From Natrinema salsiterrestre (GTDB lineage Archaea > Halobacteriota > Halobacteria > Halobacteriales > Natrialbaceae), in contig NZ_JAMQOT010000001.1 in the NCBI RefSeq assembly GCF_029502005.1, forward strand, positions 558,001-622,000: a stretch of 64,000 nucleotides of DNA. The letters are read 5' to 3'. Both the position numbers and the translations under genes were made by a program. The notes under the pieces are model-generated. The model was given only the letters and a program-made list of their open reading frames with translations. It had not been told where the DNA came from and made no database searches. The stretch's first letter is position 1; every line of letters begins with the position of its first letter. Below, one piece after another: positions 34,408-42,511 of this stretch.

Positions 34408-34976
34408 CAGGCGTCACCTCCGAGCAGCGGTTCGACGACGGTCAGTTCCTTGTCCGTTCCGATCGAGCGGATCGCGGCGAGCGCCTCCTCGGACCGGCCG
34501 GAGTCGATCGCGAGTCGGGCGCGGGCGCTCGAGATGCCGCCGGTCCCCTCGGGCGCGGCGAGCGAGAGGTCGAGCACGACGGCGTCGGCCTCGTCCTCGA
34601 TCCGCGAGAGCGTGTTCGAGAGGTCGGTCTCGACGAGGTGACCGACGAGTACGACGTTGATCTCCTCGCCGTAGTGCTCCGCGCCGGCCTGAATGACGTT
34701 GACGCCGGCACCGCGGAGGCCCTCGACGACGTCGTCGAACCGGTCGGGGGGACACTCCAGGTCGACCTCGACGGGAATGTGGCCGCGCGGCGTGATGTTC
34801 CCGCGTTCGTGGTGGATACTCAACAGGTTGCCGCCGTTGTCGGCGATCGGGGCGAGCGCGCGAAGCAACTCCCCGGGTTCGTCGACGAGCTCGAGTCGGA
34901 CGGTATAGGCCCGGAGCCCGCCGTCGGTCTCGGCGTCGGGCTCGTCCTCGTCGCCGGAGTCGGGCGCGTCACCCAT
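34407..34976 (-). CDS. ACT domain amino-acid-binding protein
   Basis: 189 residues from ATG 34976 (MGDAPDSGDEDEPD), after a disordered acidic leader; a start at 34985 adds three residues. Two ACT-like regions are seen: YTVRLELVDEPGELLRALAP with GGNLLSIHHERG, then INVVLVGHLVETDLSNTL. It would bind an amino acid and regulate an enzyme. Its stop shares a base with the start of hom, so both are translated together. It very likely provides feedback sensing (threonine or similar) for homoserine dehydrogenase, which is inferred from coupling. Confidence 0.85.
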   Translation of the reverse strand: MGDAPDSGDEDEPDAETDGGLRAYTVRLELVDEPGELLRALAPIADNGGNLLSIHHERGNITPRGHIPVEVDLECPPDRFDDVVEGLRGAGVNVIQAGAEHYGEEINVVLVGHLVETDLSNTLSRIEDEADAVVLDLSLAAPEGTGGISSARARLAIDSGRSEEALAAIRSIGTDKELTVVEPLLGGDA

Positions 34977-35037
34977 CGCCGGCACCTCCCGCCTGCAGGC
35001 GTCTACTCGTCGTCATGATATGCGATGTCCGTAGTGG

Positions 35038-35051
35038 GCGCCTAAAAGGAT
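35038..35051 (-). promoter_or_regulatory. Core promoter of the ACT-hom operon
   Basis: Minus strand ATCCTTTTAGGCGC, identical to the box before rps24e at 12733-12746. It lies about 60-75 nt upstream of ATG 34976, a little longer than for leaderless genes, so there may be a short 5' leader. Confidence 0.4.
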
Positions 35052-35133
35052 ATAGGACTTCCCAAAACTCTCCAACCCTGTCAACGAGGACCAAACGATG
35101 GGGGCCGGCCGACCCGGCGGCAGCCGCGCGGAT

Positions 35134-35499
35134 TTAGAGATGGTCCTTCCCCGGATTCGACGATCCCCAGTCGCCGCGGCCGCCTTCAGTTCGATCGACG
35201 CCCATGATCGATTCGGGCTGGTCGGGGCCGCCGAGGCTGTCGCGCGCGTCGGGCACGCGAACGGTGACCTCGTCGATCTCGGGCCACGTGATGAGTTCGG
35301 CCTCGATGTTGCCGGTCGTCACGTCGCTGACCGAACAGCCCTTGCAGCCGCCGCCGAGTTCGATGATGACCTCGCCGGTCTCGGGATCGGCCGACCGTAC
35401 CGCGCTGGTCCCGCCGTGCATCTGGATGATCGGCATCTCCCGTGCCATGAACTGCTCGACGCGTTCCTTCAGGGACGGCTCGCCCTCGGAGTCAGTCAT
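35134..35499 (-). CDS. NifU C-terminal domain protein
   Basis: 121 residues. MHGGTSAVRSADPETGEVII followed by ELGGGCKGCSVSDVTTGN carries the C-x-x-C motif (CKGC) that coordinates an Fe-S cluster in Nfu-type carriers. The last 30 residues (PDQPESIMGVDRTEGG) are a haloarchaeal extension. It transfers iron-sulfur clusters to client enzymes. Single gene, 157 nt downstream of the ACT-hom promoter start. Confidence 0.88.
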   Translation of the reverse strand: MTDSEGEPSLKERVEQFMAREMPIIQMHGGTSAVRSADPETGEVIIELGGGCKGCSVSDVTTGNIEAELITWPEIDEVTVRVPDARDSLGGPDQPESIMGVDRTEGGRGDWGSSNPGKDHL

Positions 35500-35559
35500 G
35501 AGTCGTGCTAGGAACTCGAACGGTGAATAAGTTCGGTCGCACGGCCGAAAACCGTCGAA

Positions 35560-37050
35560 TTAATCCTGAACGTTTCCGCTGCGGCGGCGCAGCCACTCGA
35601 GCGCGACCCCGCCGCCGACGACCCCTGCGAGACCGGTGAATCCGGAGATCGAATCCCCGTCGCCGCTGGATCCGTCCCCCGCGGTTTCGTTTCCGCCGGT
35701 ATCGTCGCCATCGGCGGGTCCGTCGCTGGCGTTGGATTCGTTTCCGTTGTCCGTCTCGTCTCCATCCGTCGTCCAGCTGGCGGGATCCTGAAGCGACGGC
35801 GGGTCGGCCTGCTCGCCCGCTTCGATCGGGAAGGTGTAGAGCGCCCCCTCGAGCGACGTGTTCGGAATCGCCTCGGTACTGCTCGCGACGAACGTTTCAC
35901 CGGGCTCGGCGACGCGTGCCGTCCAGAACCCCGTCTTCTCGGGGTCGCGCCACCAGGCGATCTGCTCGGGTGAGGCGGGATCCGAGACGTCGTGGATCTT
36001 CACGCCCGCGCGATACCACGACGAGTAGAGGTGCTCGTCGCGGAACTCGAAGTTGTGCGACGTCGTCCACGCCCCGGCGCCGTGAGTCTCGTCGGTCGTT
36101 CGCGGCGGGTCGATCGATCCGCGTCGAACCGGGTCTTCGGGATCGCTCACGTCGTAAAGGTCGATTCCACCGGGTCGGTCGGGGTCTTCCCCGTCGACCG
36201 CCCAGGCCTCCCGTCCGACCGCCATGAGGTCGCCGGCGTCATCGACCGCCGCGTAGTGATCGTTTCCGGGCAACCCGTAGACGGCCGCCTCCCAGTCGTC
36301 GATCTCGCGTTGTTCCTCGAGCGTGGTTTCCGCGACGTGGGAGACGTATTCCGGGGCAGTCGGGTCGCTGACGTCGATGAGATAGGTCCCGGCGTTCCAG
36401 TGGGCGAGGTAGGCGATGCCGTCGTGAACGGTCACGTCGTGGAGGTAGCGGTAGAACCAGTCGACGTCGCTCCAGCCGGGTGCGTACTCGACCAGCGACC
36501 AGTCGCCGACCCGGGCGATCTCCTCGCCGCCGACATCGTAGATCGCGAGGGGATTTTCCTCCGGCGTGTTCGCGACGACGTACAGCGACTCGCCGTCGAG
36601 ATAGCAGTTGTGGATGTGGTAGCCGGTCTCGAAGCCACCGATCGAGACGGGGTCTGCGGGATCGCTGACGTCGTAGCAGCGAAACCCCATCGGTCCGACG
36701 CCGGGGTTGGCCGGCCCGGCGACGACCAGTCGGTCCCCGTCGACGGTCGCGTCGAGAATCTCGGAGAGGACGTCGTCCTCGAGTTCGATGTCGCGTTCCT
36801 CGGCGAGCAGCGTCGGCTCGGCGGGATCGCTCACGTCGACGGACGCGAAGCCGGTAGTCGCCGCGACGTATGCGATCCGGCCGTCGTCACCGACGACGGC
36901 TTCCGCGGCACCGGTGATCGGGACTCTCCCGAGCGGTTCGTACGTCCCCTGGGCGGTCGCGCCACTCGATCCGGACGCCGCGGCCGCGCCCGGCAGTGAC
37001 AGGGAGACGCCAGTTACACCGCTCGCTCGAAGGAACGCTCTCCGCTCCAT
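35560..37050 (-). CDS. Tat-exported LVIVD-repeat propeller with C-terminal membrane tail
   Basis: 496 residues. MERRAFLRASGVTGVSLSLP is a Tat signal (RR then hydrophobic core). The body has repeated units ending -x-Y-D-V-S-D-P-x-D-P (VDVSDPAEPTLL, YDVSDPADPVSI, IDVSDPTAPEYV, YDVSDPEDPVRR, HDVSDPASPEQI), the LVIVD beta-propeller. A Gly/Asp/Asn-rich linker (about 425-468) leads to a hydrophobic helix FTGLAGVVGGGVALEWLRRR, like the membrane-anchor tail of haloarchaeal surface proteins. It acts outside the membrane; role unknown. Confidence 0.85.
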   Translation of the reverse strand: MERRAFLRASGVTGVSLSLPGAAAASGSSGATAQGTYEPLGRVPITGAAEAVVGDDGRIAYVAATTGFASVDVSDPAEPTLLAEERDIELEDDVLSEILDATVDGDRLVVAGPANPGVGPMGFRCYDVSDPADPVSIGGFETGYHIHNCYLDGESLYVVANTPEENPLAIYDVGGEEIARVGDWSLVEYAPGWSDVDWFYRYLHDVTVHDGIAYLAHWNAGTYLIDVSDPTAPEYVSHVAETTLEEQREIDDWEAAVYGLPGNDHYAAVDDAGDLMAVGREAWAVDGEDPDRPGGIDLYDVSDPEDPVRRGSIDPPRTTDETHGAGAWTTSHNFEFRDEHLYSSWYRAGVKIHDVSDPASPEQIAWWRDPEKTGFWTARVAEPGETFVASSTEAIPNTSLEGALYTFPIEAGEQADPPSLQDPASWTTDGDETDNGNESNASDGPADGDDTGGNETAGDGSSGDGDSISGFTGLAGVVGGGVALEWLRRRSGNVQD

Positions 37051-37215
37051 AGAGATAGCAGGAGGCGTGCAGGTACATAGAGGTAGTCACTCGCCTCGGA
37101 ACTCGCGACCGGAGTCGGGACGCACCCGAACCGGAACGCGACCGGGATCGGGTCGCGGACACGGGATATCTCGCCCGGCGATCGGCGCTCGCTCGATGCC
37201 GGACCGGCGAGCGGT

Positions 37216-38193
37216 TCAGCCCCGCAGTCGGCGTCGATCTCCGGTCCCGTCGGTCAGGGCGCTCGCCAGCGCGCCCTCGACGACGACGTCGTCGCCGAGG
37301 TCGGTGACGCGGATCTCGGGGACGTTCGTCATCACCATCTCCGCGACCCGCTCGCGAACGGGGTCGACGACGAGCTCCTCGTTGTGGAGCGCGACGGCCC
37401 CGCCGAAGGAGACGACGATCGGTGCGAACGAGTGGATCACGTTGGTCACGCCGATCGCGTTCCAGTGGGCGAGCTGTTCGATCGCGTAATCCGCCAGTTC
37501 GTCCTCGCCCGCGAGATCGAACACGTCTTTCGCCGTGAAATCGGGCCCCTCGAGCGGGAGCTCCGTCGTGATCGTCGGGTCGTCCTCGGCGAGTAATCGG
37601 ACGTAGTCAGGGATGGCGTTGCCGGAGCAGTACGCCTCCCAGTGGCCCTCGCGGCCGCAGCCGCAGGTCAGCCGGCCGCGGGGATCGACGACGCAGTGGC
37701 CCACTTCACCGGCGTTGCCGTCCCAGCCGTGCATTATTTCGCCGTCACAGCAGACGCCGGCACCGATCCCCGAAGAAATCGTGATGTAGACCATATCGTC
37801 GGGGTTCCGATCGGCGTGAAACCGCTCGCCGATCACGCCGGCGATCGTGTCGTTGTGGAGGTAGACGTCGTCGCTGCCGATCAGTTTCGAGACGGGGCCG
37901 GTCAGCGGGATCCGATCGATCGAGTCGGGAAGGTTCGCCGGATCGATCACGGCCCCTTCGGCGAGATCGAACGGCCCGATCGAGCCGATTCCCGCGGCGG
38001 TGATTCCCTTCGGATCGATTCCGGCGTCGCCACACGCTTCGCGGAGCGTTCGGAGCACCCCTTCCGTCACGTGGATACCCGTCGGCCCGCGCGGCGTGGA
38101 TCGGCGACTCACACCGATCGCCGTCCCGTCGGCCTCGGCGACGATGGCCCGAACGTTGGTCGCGCCGAGATCGACGCCCGCGTAGTAAGCCAT
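37216..38193 (-). CDS. ROK family sugar kinase
   Basis: 325 residues. MAYYAGVDLGATNVRAIVAE is the phosphate-1 loop of ROK kinases. DDVYLHNDTIAGVIGERF provides the catalytic Asp region, DMVYITISSGIGAGVCCDGE follows, and GEVGHCVVDPRGRLTCGCGR plus EGHWEAYCSG is the Cys/His zinc-binding motif of ROK proteins. No winged-helix domain, so it is an enzyme such as glucokinase or another hexose/N-acetylhexosamine kinase rather than a NagC-type repressor. Substrate not determinable. It stands alone. Confidence 0.85.
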   Translation of the reverse strand: MAYYAGVDLGATNVRAIVAEADGTAIGVSRRSTPRGPTGIHVTEGVLRTLREACGDAGIDPKGITAAGIGSIGPFDLAEGAVIDPANLPDSIDRIPLTGPVSKLIGSDDVYLHNDTIAGVIGERFHADRNPDDMVYITISSGIGAGVCCDGEIMHGWDGNAGEVGHCVVDPRGRLTCGCGREGHWEAYCSGNAIPDYVRLLAEDDPTITTELPLEGPDFTAKDVFDLAGEDELADYAIEQLAHWNAIGVTNVIHSFAPIVVSFGGAVALHNEELVVDPVRERVAEMVMTNVPEIRVTDLGDDVVVEGALASALTDGTGDRRRLRG

Positions 38194-38333
38194 TGCTATG
38201 CTAGGGACGACCGTCGTCGTACTTAACTACCCAGATTATACTCACGGACGAGTAGCAATCTCGATGCATTGCGGGCGCGGTAGCCGGCGGTCTCGGCGAC
38301 ACACGTATGCCATTCCATGGCATAGTTTAGCGC

Positions 38334-38765
38334 ATGGCCATCGACGATACGCCCCTCGATCCCGACGGCGAGTCGGAGTCAGTGCCGGCGCTTTCCGACA
38401 CGGAGTGCGAAGCGCTCCACGAAGTCGAGCTGGGCCTCGAGTGGGTCCAGCGCGCCCAGGGGAGCCTGCTCGAGTTTCATCACGCGACCGGTCACGGGAT
38501 GGACCACCTCTACCGCGCCAAAGAACTGCTCAGGGCGACCGGTCACGACGACCTCGCGGACGCGATTCGAACCGAACTCCTCCCCCAGGGGGTCGTCGAC
38601 GAGGACCGCTGGTCCTACGACGTCCTCGAGAACTTTCAGGACGGCCTACTGGCCGAAACGCGGTCGCTCGAGCGACGCGTTCGCCGGGACCTGGCCGACG
38701 GCGAGCGTCACGTCCGGGAGCGACGGCAGGAGCGGGAGTGGAAGCACCGCGCTGACGAATCGTAG
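38334..38765 (+). CDS. Haloarchaeal helical protein of unknown function
   Basis: 143 residues. After an acidic leader (DDTPLDPDGESES) it is mostly helical with His-rich patches: GSLLEFHHATGHGMDHLYRA and LLRATGHDDLADAIRTELLP; the end is a Glu/Arg coil. It looks like a soluble protein of a family confined to haloarchaea, function unknown. It diverges from the ROK kinase (140 nt between starts) and has its own ATG at 38334. Confidence 0.75.
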   Translation: MAIDDTPLDPDGESESVPALSDTECEALHEVELGLEWVQRAQGSLLEFHHATGHGMDHLYRAKELLRATGHDDLADAIRTELLPQGVVDEDRWSYDVLENFQDGLLAETRSLERRVRRDLADGERHVRERRQEREWKHRADES

Positions 38766-38829
38766 ACGGACGCACGGAGACGGAGAGAGGGAAAAAGCGG
38801 ACGGAGAGGGTCGCGCGGCGTCGCGTTCG

Positions 38830-39294
38830 TTACTCCATCACGTCGAGGTCGCGGAAGTACGTGACCGGACAGGGGGCCTGCAGGATAATTTCCTGCGAGA
38901 CCGAGCCGAGAACCGCTTTTTCCGCCGGCGAGCGCCGGCGGCCGCCGACGACCATGCGATCCGCGCCGACGTCGATGGCCATGTCGACGACTTTGGTGCT
39001 GACCTCGCCGAGCGCGCCCTTGATCTCGTACTCGACGCCGGCCTCCTCGAAGCGTTCGGCGAGTTCCGGGACCGGTGCGCGTTCGGCGGCGACCTCATCG
39101 GGGTCGACGTCGTCGACGCGCGCGTCGAAGCCGAGGTCGTCGTGGACGTCCTCGTACTCGTCTTCAGTGAAGGCGTGTCCGATCACGACTTTGGCACCGA
39201 GGGGGTCGGCGATCTCGAGAACGGTTTCAGCGAGTTCCGGCGCGCGCACTGAGTCCATCGGTCCGACTGCGAGAAGTACCGTATCGATTGCCAT
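38830..39294 (-). CDS. Universal stress protein (UspA domain)
   Basis: 154 residues from ATG 39294 (MAIDTVLLAVGPMDS). The UspA fold is seen in the first strand TVLLAVGP, the VVIGHAF strand and the nucleotide-binding loop GADRMVVGGRRRSPAEKAVL, where most ATP-binding Usps have G-x2-G-x9-G-S/T. The replacement of a Gly by Arg in that loop also occurs in the neighbouring paralogue at 39444, so both form a subfamily. It is probably a nucleotide-sensing stress protein. An upstream in-frame extension to 39384 is not conserved. Confidence 0.85.
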   Translation of the reverse strand: MAIDTVLLAVGPMDSVRAPELAETVLEIADPLGAKVVIGHAFTEDEYEDVHDDLGFDARVDDVDPDEVAAERAPVPELAERFEEAGVEYEIKGALGEVSTKVVDMAIDVGADRMVVGGRRRSPAEKAVLGSVSQEIILQAPCPVTYFRDLDVME

Positions 39295-39443
39295 ACCGTC
39301 ACAGTGGTGGGGCCATCCGCTTAAGTATTCTCGTCGTTGCAGTATTGCGGAAACGGCCGGCAGTCGCCGCGGTGTGGTCGCCATCGCAGCGACGGGGGCG
39401 ACCGATTGATCTGCGTGGTGACAGTATCGGACGATTCGGTCAG

Positions 39444-39896
39444 TCAGTCGTGGCGGACGAACGTGACGGGACAGGGGGCCGACAGCAAGACCTCCTGTGC
39501 CGTCGAACCGAAGACGGCCTTGCCGGTCGGCGATCGGCGGCGGCCACCGACGACGACCCGGTCCGCCCCGGTGCTCGTCGCCAGATCGACGATCGAGGGC
39601 CCGTGTTCGCCGACGGCACCCCGGACCTCGTAGTCGACGTCGTGCTCGTCGAGGATCGCCTGCAAGTCCTGAATCGTCGAGTGCCGGCCCGCGACCGCGT
39701 CCGGATCGATCTCGTCGACCGTTCTGTCGAACTCGAGTCGGTCGAGCACCTCGCCGTACTCGTCGTCGGTGAAGACGTGTGCGAGAACGACGGTCGCATC
39801 GGCGGGTTTCGCTACCTCGAGGACCGCTTCGGCCAGCTGTTCGCTTCGATCGGCATCGCCCGGTCCGACGGCGAGCAGGACAGTTTTCAGCGTCAT
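39444..39896 (-). CDS. Universal stress protein, paralogue of the neighbour
   Basis: 150 residues from ATG 39896 (MTLKTVLLAVGPGDADRSEQ). Same architecture and motif GADRVVVGGRRRSPTGKAVF, STAQEVLLSAPCPVT as the gene at 38830, indicating tandem duplication. It is divergent from the SDR gene, with 103 nt between starts. Function is inferred from the family only. Confidence 0.85.
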   Translation of the reverse strand: MTLKTVLLAVGPGDADRSEQLAEAVLEVAKPADATVVLAHVFTDDEYGEVLDRLEFDRTVDEIDPDAVAGRHSTIQDLQAILDEHDVDYEVRGAVGEHGPSIVDLATSTGADRVVVGGRRRSPTGKAVFGSTAQEVLLSAPCPVTFVRHD

Positions 39897-39999
39897 AGCG
39901 TAACTATTGACTCGGGATCCTGTAAATCCACGTCTTCGAAACAATCAACGGTGTTTTAGTTCCGGATGGTTTTTGCGTACAGTCGACCAGAGGAGACGC

Positions 40000-40740
40000 A
40001 TGGAGGAACCAGACCTCTCGGGACGGACGGTGCTCGTCACGGGGAGCGCGACGGGCGTCGGCCGCGAACTCCTGCTGGCGACGGCCGACTGCGGCGCGCG
40101 GACGGCGGTTCACTACCACACGAGCGCCGACGCCGCCCGCGACGCGGCCGAGGACGCCCGCGAGCGCGGTGCCGAAGCGACGATGACGGTTCAAGGCGAC
40201 GTCACCGACCCCGAGAGCGTCGACGGCCTCTTTGCGGCCGTCGAATCCGAACTCGGGACGGTCGACGTCCTGGTCAACAACGTCGGCGACTTCGCCCCCG
40301 CCCACTGGGCGGATATCGAGTTCGACACCTGGAATCGGGTCCTCGAGACCAACCTCAACGGGACCGCCCTCTGTTCGAAGCGGGCACTGCCGGCGATGCG
40401 GGAACGCGAGTACGGCCGGATCGTGAATATCGGGTACGCCTCGAGCGGGCAGGGACTCGTCAGCCCGAAGAACTTCCCCTACTTCGTCGCGAAGGCGGGC
40501 GTGTTGATGTTCACGCGCATGCTCGCGGCGGACACGCAGGACGACGGGATCACGGTCAACGCGATCTCCCCGTACGTCGTCGAGAACTCCGACGAGTTCC
40601 CCGAGGAGCTGCCGCGGGGCCGGCCGGCGAGCTTCGACGACCTGATCGCGCCGCTGTACTTCTTCGTCGATCCGGACAGCGAGTACGTCAGCGGCGAGAA
40701 TATCGAGGTCGACGGCGGCTGGTTGCCCGAGCGAGTATAG
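40000..40740 (+). CDS. SDR-family oxidoreductase (3-oxoacyl-ACP reductase-like)
   Basis: 246 residues from ATG 40000, preceded by AGGAG at 39991-39995; the in-frame start at 39907 gives a non-conserved leader. Rossmann motif VTGSATGVGRELL, NNVGDF, and catalytic YFVAKAG (Tyr and Lys) with upstream Ser (YASSGQG). The end, EYVSGENIEVDGGWLPERV, is the usual SDR C-terminus. It reduces or oxidises a carbonyl/hydroxyl with NAD(P); substrate unknown. Its 3' end sequence recurs at 40877-40920 and 41771-41814. A strong stem with a T run follows. Confidence 0.88.
   Translation: MEEPDLSGRTVLVTGSATGVGRELLLATADCGARTAVHYHTSADAARDAAEDARERGAEATMTVQGDVTDPESVDGLFAAVESELGTVDVLVNNVGDFAPAHWADIEFDTWNRVLETNLNGTALCSKRALPAMREREYGRIVNIGYASSGQGLVSPKNFPYFVAKAGVLMFTRMLAADTQDDGITVNAISPYVVENSDEFPEELPRGRPASFDDLIAPLYFFVDPDSEYVSGENIEVDGGWLPERV
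40697..40740 (+). repeat. SDR 3'-end repeat, copy 1 (in the gene)
   Basis: The last 44 nt of the SDR gene, coding ENIEVDGGWLPERV and the stop. A 26-nt core (40697-40722) is identical in copy 2 at 40877-40902, exactly 180 nt away, with only scattered changes beyond. Confidence 0.8.
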
Positions 40741-40764
40741 GCGGCTCCGCTACGGTCTGCTGAG

Positions 40765-40794
40765 CCGCGGCGCGACGCGCCGCGGGGCGTTTTT
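40765..40794 (+). terminator. Terminator after the SDR gene
   Basis: A 10-bp GC-rich inverted repeat (40765-40774 with 40776-40785) is followed by GGCG and a run of five T (40790-40794), an intrinsic-terminator layout just after the SDR stop. A second hairpin with an 8-bp stem lies at 40826-40844. Confidence 0.55.
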
Positions 40795-40876
40795 GGTCCA
40801 GATTTTTGCAAGGAGCGGGTCTCGAGCGGTGCGCGACGCACCGCGAGGGCCCCCGACGCAGTAAAAAGGTGGGTGC

Positions 40877-40920
40877 AGAATATCGAGGTCGACGGCGGCT
40901 GGCTGCCCGAGCAGGTATAA
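40877..40920 (+). repeat. SDR 3'-end repeat, copy 2
   Basis: Repeats the SDR 3' end with 26 identical nt and encodes the same C-terminus with one change (ENIEVDGGWLPEQV, stop). No SDR gene precedes it; it follows a spacer. Together with copy 1 it forms a diverged 180-nt tandem unit, seen also in the following sequence (GAGCCGCGGCGCGACG versus GAGCCGCAGCGCGATG). Confidence 0.75.
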
Positions 40921-40988
40921 CAGGCCGCGGCCACGAACTCTCGAGCCGCAGCGCGATGTGAATTTTCCCCTATGGACTCCGCTAACTG

Positions 40989-41330
40989 CTACTCGTCGCC
41001 GACGTTGTTGAGCGCGCTGTTCAACTCGAAGAGTTCTCGGATGACGTTGCTGTCTGCGACCCGGTACCGACGTGGAGACGTGTTCGGAACCTCCTCGATG
41101 AGTTCGACCTCGAGCAGAAGGTCGGTGTAGTTGCCGACAGTTTGGCGTGTGACGCCGGCGTGCTCTGCGAGTTCAGTTTTGTTGAACTCGCGGTTCGGCG
41201 GAAGATCGAGTAACGCATCGACGAGGATCGGGATGGCGTCGTGCTGCGTGAGGTAGAGCCACCCGCTGGGGTGCTCTCTGCGGAGTTCCTTCTTCTCCTC
41301 GCGGTCAGCCGCGTGATCCATGCTACTCAT
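40989..41330 (-). CDS. Winged-helix transcriptional regulator
   Basis: 113 residues from ATG 41330 (MSSMDHAADREEKKELRRE). Core: IPILVDALLDLPPNREFNKT, then ELAEHAGVTRQTVGNYTDLLLEVELIEE, a clear wHTH with recognition helix RQTVGNYTDLLL, and a short wing NTSPRRYRV. It would bind DNA as a dimer. It is divergent from the 104-residue gene, with a 93-nt region between them that holds two similar half-sites; auto- and cross-regulation is likely. It lies between repeat copies 2 and 3. Confidence 0.75.
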   Translation of the reverse strand: MSSMDHAADREEKKELRREHPSGWLYLTQHDAIPILVDALLDLPPNREFNKTELAEHAGVTRQTVGNYTDLLLEVELIEEVPNTSPRRYRVADSNVIRELFELNSALNNVGDE

Positions 41331-41423
41331 ACAGAGAAAGACAAGCTGTGCGTGTATAAGTATTTCCACTACCGTTAACGGCCATTAACAGCATTTATTT
41401 GGCGTCGACTTTGTTCTTCGATT
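41331..41423. promoter_or_regulatory. Divergent promoter with paired half-sites
   Basis: Reverse TATA-like box at about 41352-41361 (CTTATACACG on the minus strand) and forward CATTTATTT at 41392-41400, 24 nt before ATG 41424. Between them GTTAACGG and ATTAACAG (about 41374-41390) are two similar half-sites a few bases apart, a plausible shared operator for the winged-helix gene product. Confidence 0.45.
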
Positions 41424-41738
41424 ATGGAGAAGCCGTCGGTGAAATGCTCCCTGTTGGCAACGATGATAGCGAAACACAAGTGGGGCACACCGATCACGGA
41501 GGAAGCGCTCCTCGATCTCTCAGCGATTAACGGCGATTACCCCACTGCGCGCGAAGTCTACGCCGACCTTCGCAGTGAGCCGTATATCATTTACCGCGGG
41601 AACCGCGGTATCAAACTCGACAAGAGCAACTTCGACAAACTCGCCGACGTCCTCTACCACGACTGTGGCTGGGAGGGTTGGGAAATCGACAGTCGACTGA
41701 AACATTACGAAGGCATCGAGGACCACGACTGGGCGTAA
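41424..41738 (+). CDS. Small haloarchaeal protein of unknown function
   Basis: 104 residues from ATG 41424 (MEKPSVKCSLLATMIAKHKW). A helical first half (ITEEALLDLSAIN, then TAREVYADLRSEPYIIYRGN) resembles a small wHTH or DNA-mimic fold; the second half has an aromatic, acidic end (CGWEGWEIDSRLKHYEGIED). A leaderless promoter is implied by TATA spacing. It pairs with the divergent regulator; function unknown. Confidence 0.65.
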   Translation: MEKPSVKCSLLATMIAKHKWGTPITEEALLDLSAINGDYPTAREVYADLRSEPYIIYRGNRGIKLDKSNFDKLADVLYHDCGWEGWEIDSRLKHYEGIEDHDWA

Positions 41739-41770
41739 TTACGAGTTTCGGTCTGATTACCGAGGAGTGG

Positions 41771-41814
41771 TATACATCGAGGTCGACGGCAGTTGGTCGC
41801 CCGAACGAGTGTGA
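41771..41814 (+). repeat. SDR 3'-end repeat, copy 3 (diverged)
   Basis: Reads YIEVDGSWSPERV and stop TGA, the same C-terminus as the SDR gene with two substitutions. A 15-nt block (ATCGAGGTCGACGGC, 41776-41790) is identical to copies 1 and 2. It lies just after the 104-residue gene, so copies 2 and 3 flank the regulator cassette in direct orientation. Confidence 0.7.
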
Positions 41815-42008
41815 CGGATCGACGACGTTTGGCCGCACCTTTTCCTGCCATCGGCCCCTGCGATCGGTATGGTTCTCCCGGTCGCGATGGGGTGGCGCCA
41901 CCTGCTCTTCGCCAACTGATCCGTCGCTGGAAACGAGGCGGTCGGACCGAGGTGTGAAGCACGAAATCTCACACCACGCTTAACAGAGTCCTCGCCCTCG
42001 AGTCGCGT

Positions 42009-42476
42009 ATGCGAATCGCAGTCGCCGGCACGTTCGGGCCGCTCCACGACGGGCATCGCACCCTGGTCGAACACGCGCTTCGGTTCGGCGAGGACGGCGT
42101 CGTCGTCGCGCTGACCAGTGACGAACTGGCAGTCGAGACGCGCCACGAGCCGCGCCCCGTTCCGTCGCTCGAGGAGCGGATGCAGGCGATGACTGACATG
42201 ATCGCGGACCTCGACGAGTGGGATCGCGACGTCGAACTCCGCACCCTCGAGACCGAGTACGGCATCGCGACCGACGAGCCGTCGATCGACGCGCTGGTCG
42301 TCTCCCCGGAGACGGCCCCCGAACTCGAGGCGATCAACGACCGGCGGCGCGAACGGGGGTTCGGGCCGCTGTCCGGAATCGTCGCCCCCTACGTTTACGC
42401 CGACGACGGCGAGCGGATTTCCTCGACGCGGATCGTGAAGGGCGAGATCGACGAGCACGGGCGCGTGCTCGAGTAG
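42009..42476 (+). CDS. coaD: Phosphopantetheine adenylyltransferase, archaeal type
   Basis: 155 residues. GTFGPLHDGHRTLVEHAL is the nucleotidyltransferase H-x-G-H box and YVYADDGERISSTRIVKGEI contains the ISSTR motif. It converts 4'-phosphopantetheine and ATP to dephospho-CoA. The archaeal enzyme differs from bacterial CoaD in sequence but shares this fold. Single gene. Confidence 0.92.
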   Translation: MRIAVAGTFGPLHDGHRTLVEHALRFGEDGVVVALTSDELAVETRHEPRPVPSLEERMQAMTDMIADLDEWDRDVELRTLETEYGIATDEPSIDALVVSPETAPELEAINDRRRERGFGPLSGIVAPYVYADDGERISSTRIVKGEIDEHGRVLE

Positions 42477-42511
42477 GGACCAAAGCACCGCGGCCGCGAT
42501 CGGCGGATCGA

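Noticed and set aside
40741-41770. Interpreting the SDR-end copies as insertion-sequence terminal repeats
   Set aside because: Copies are in direct orientation, keep a coding frame, and no transposase lies between them.
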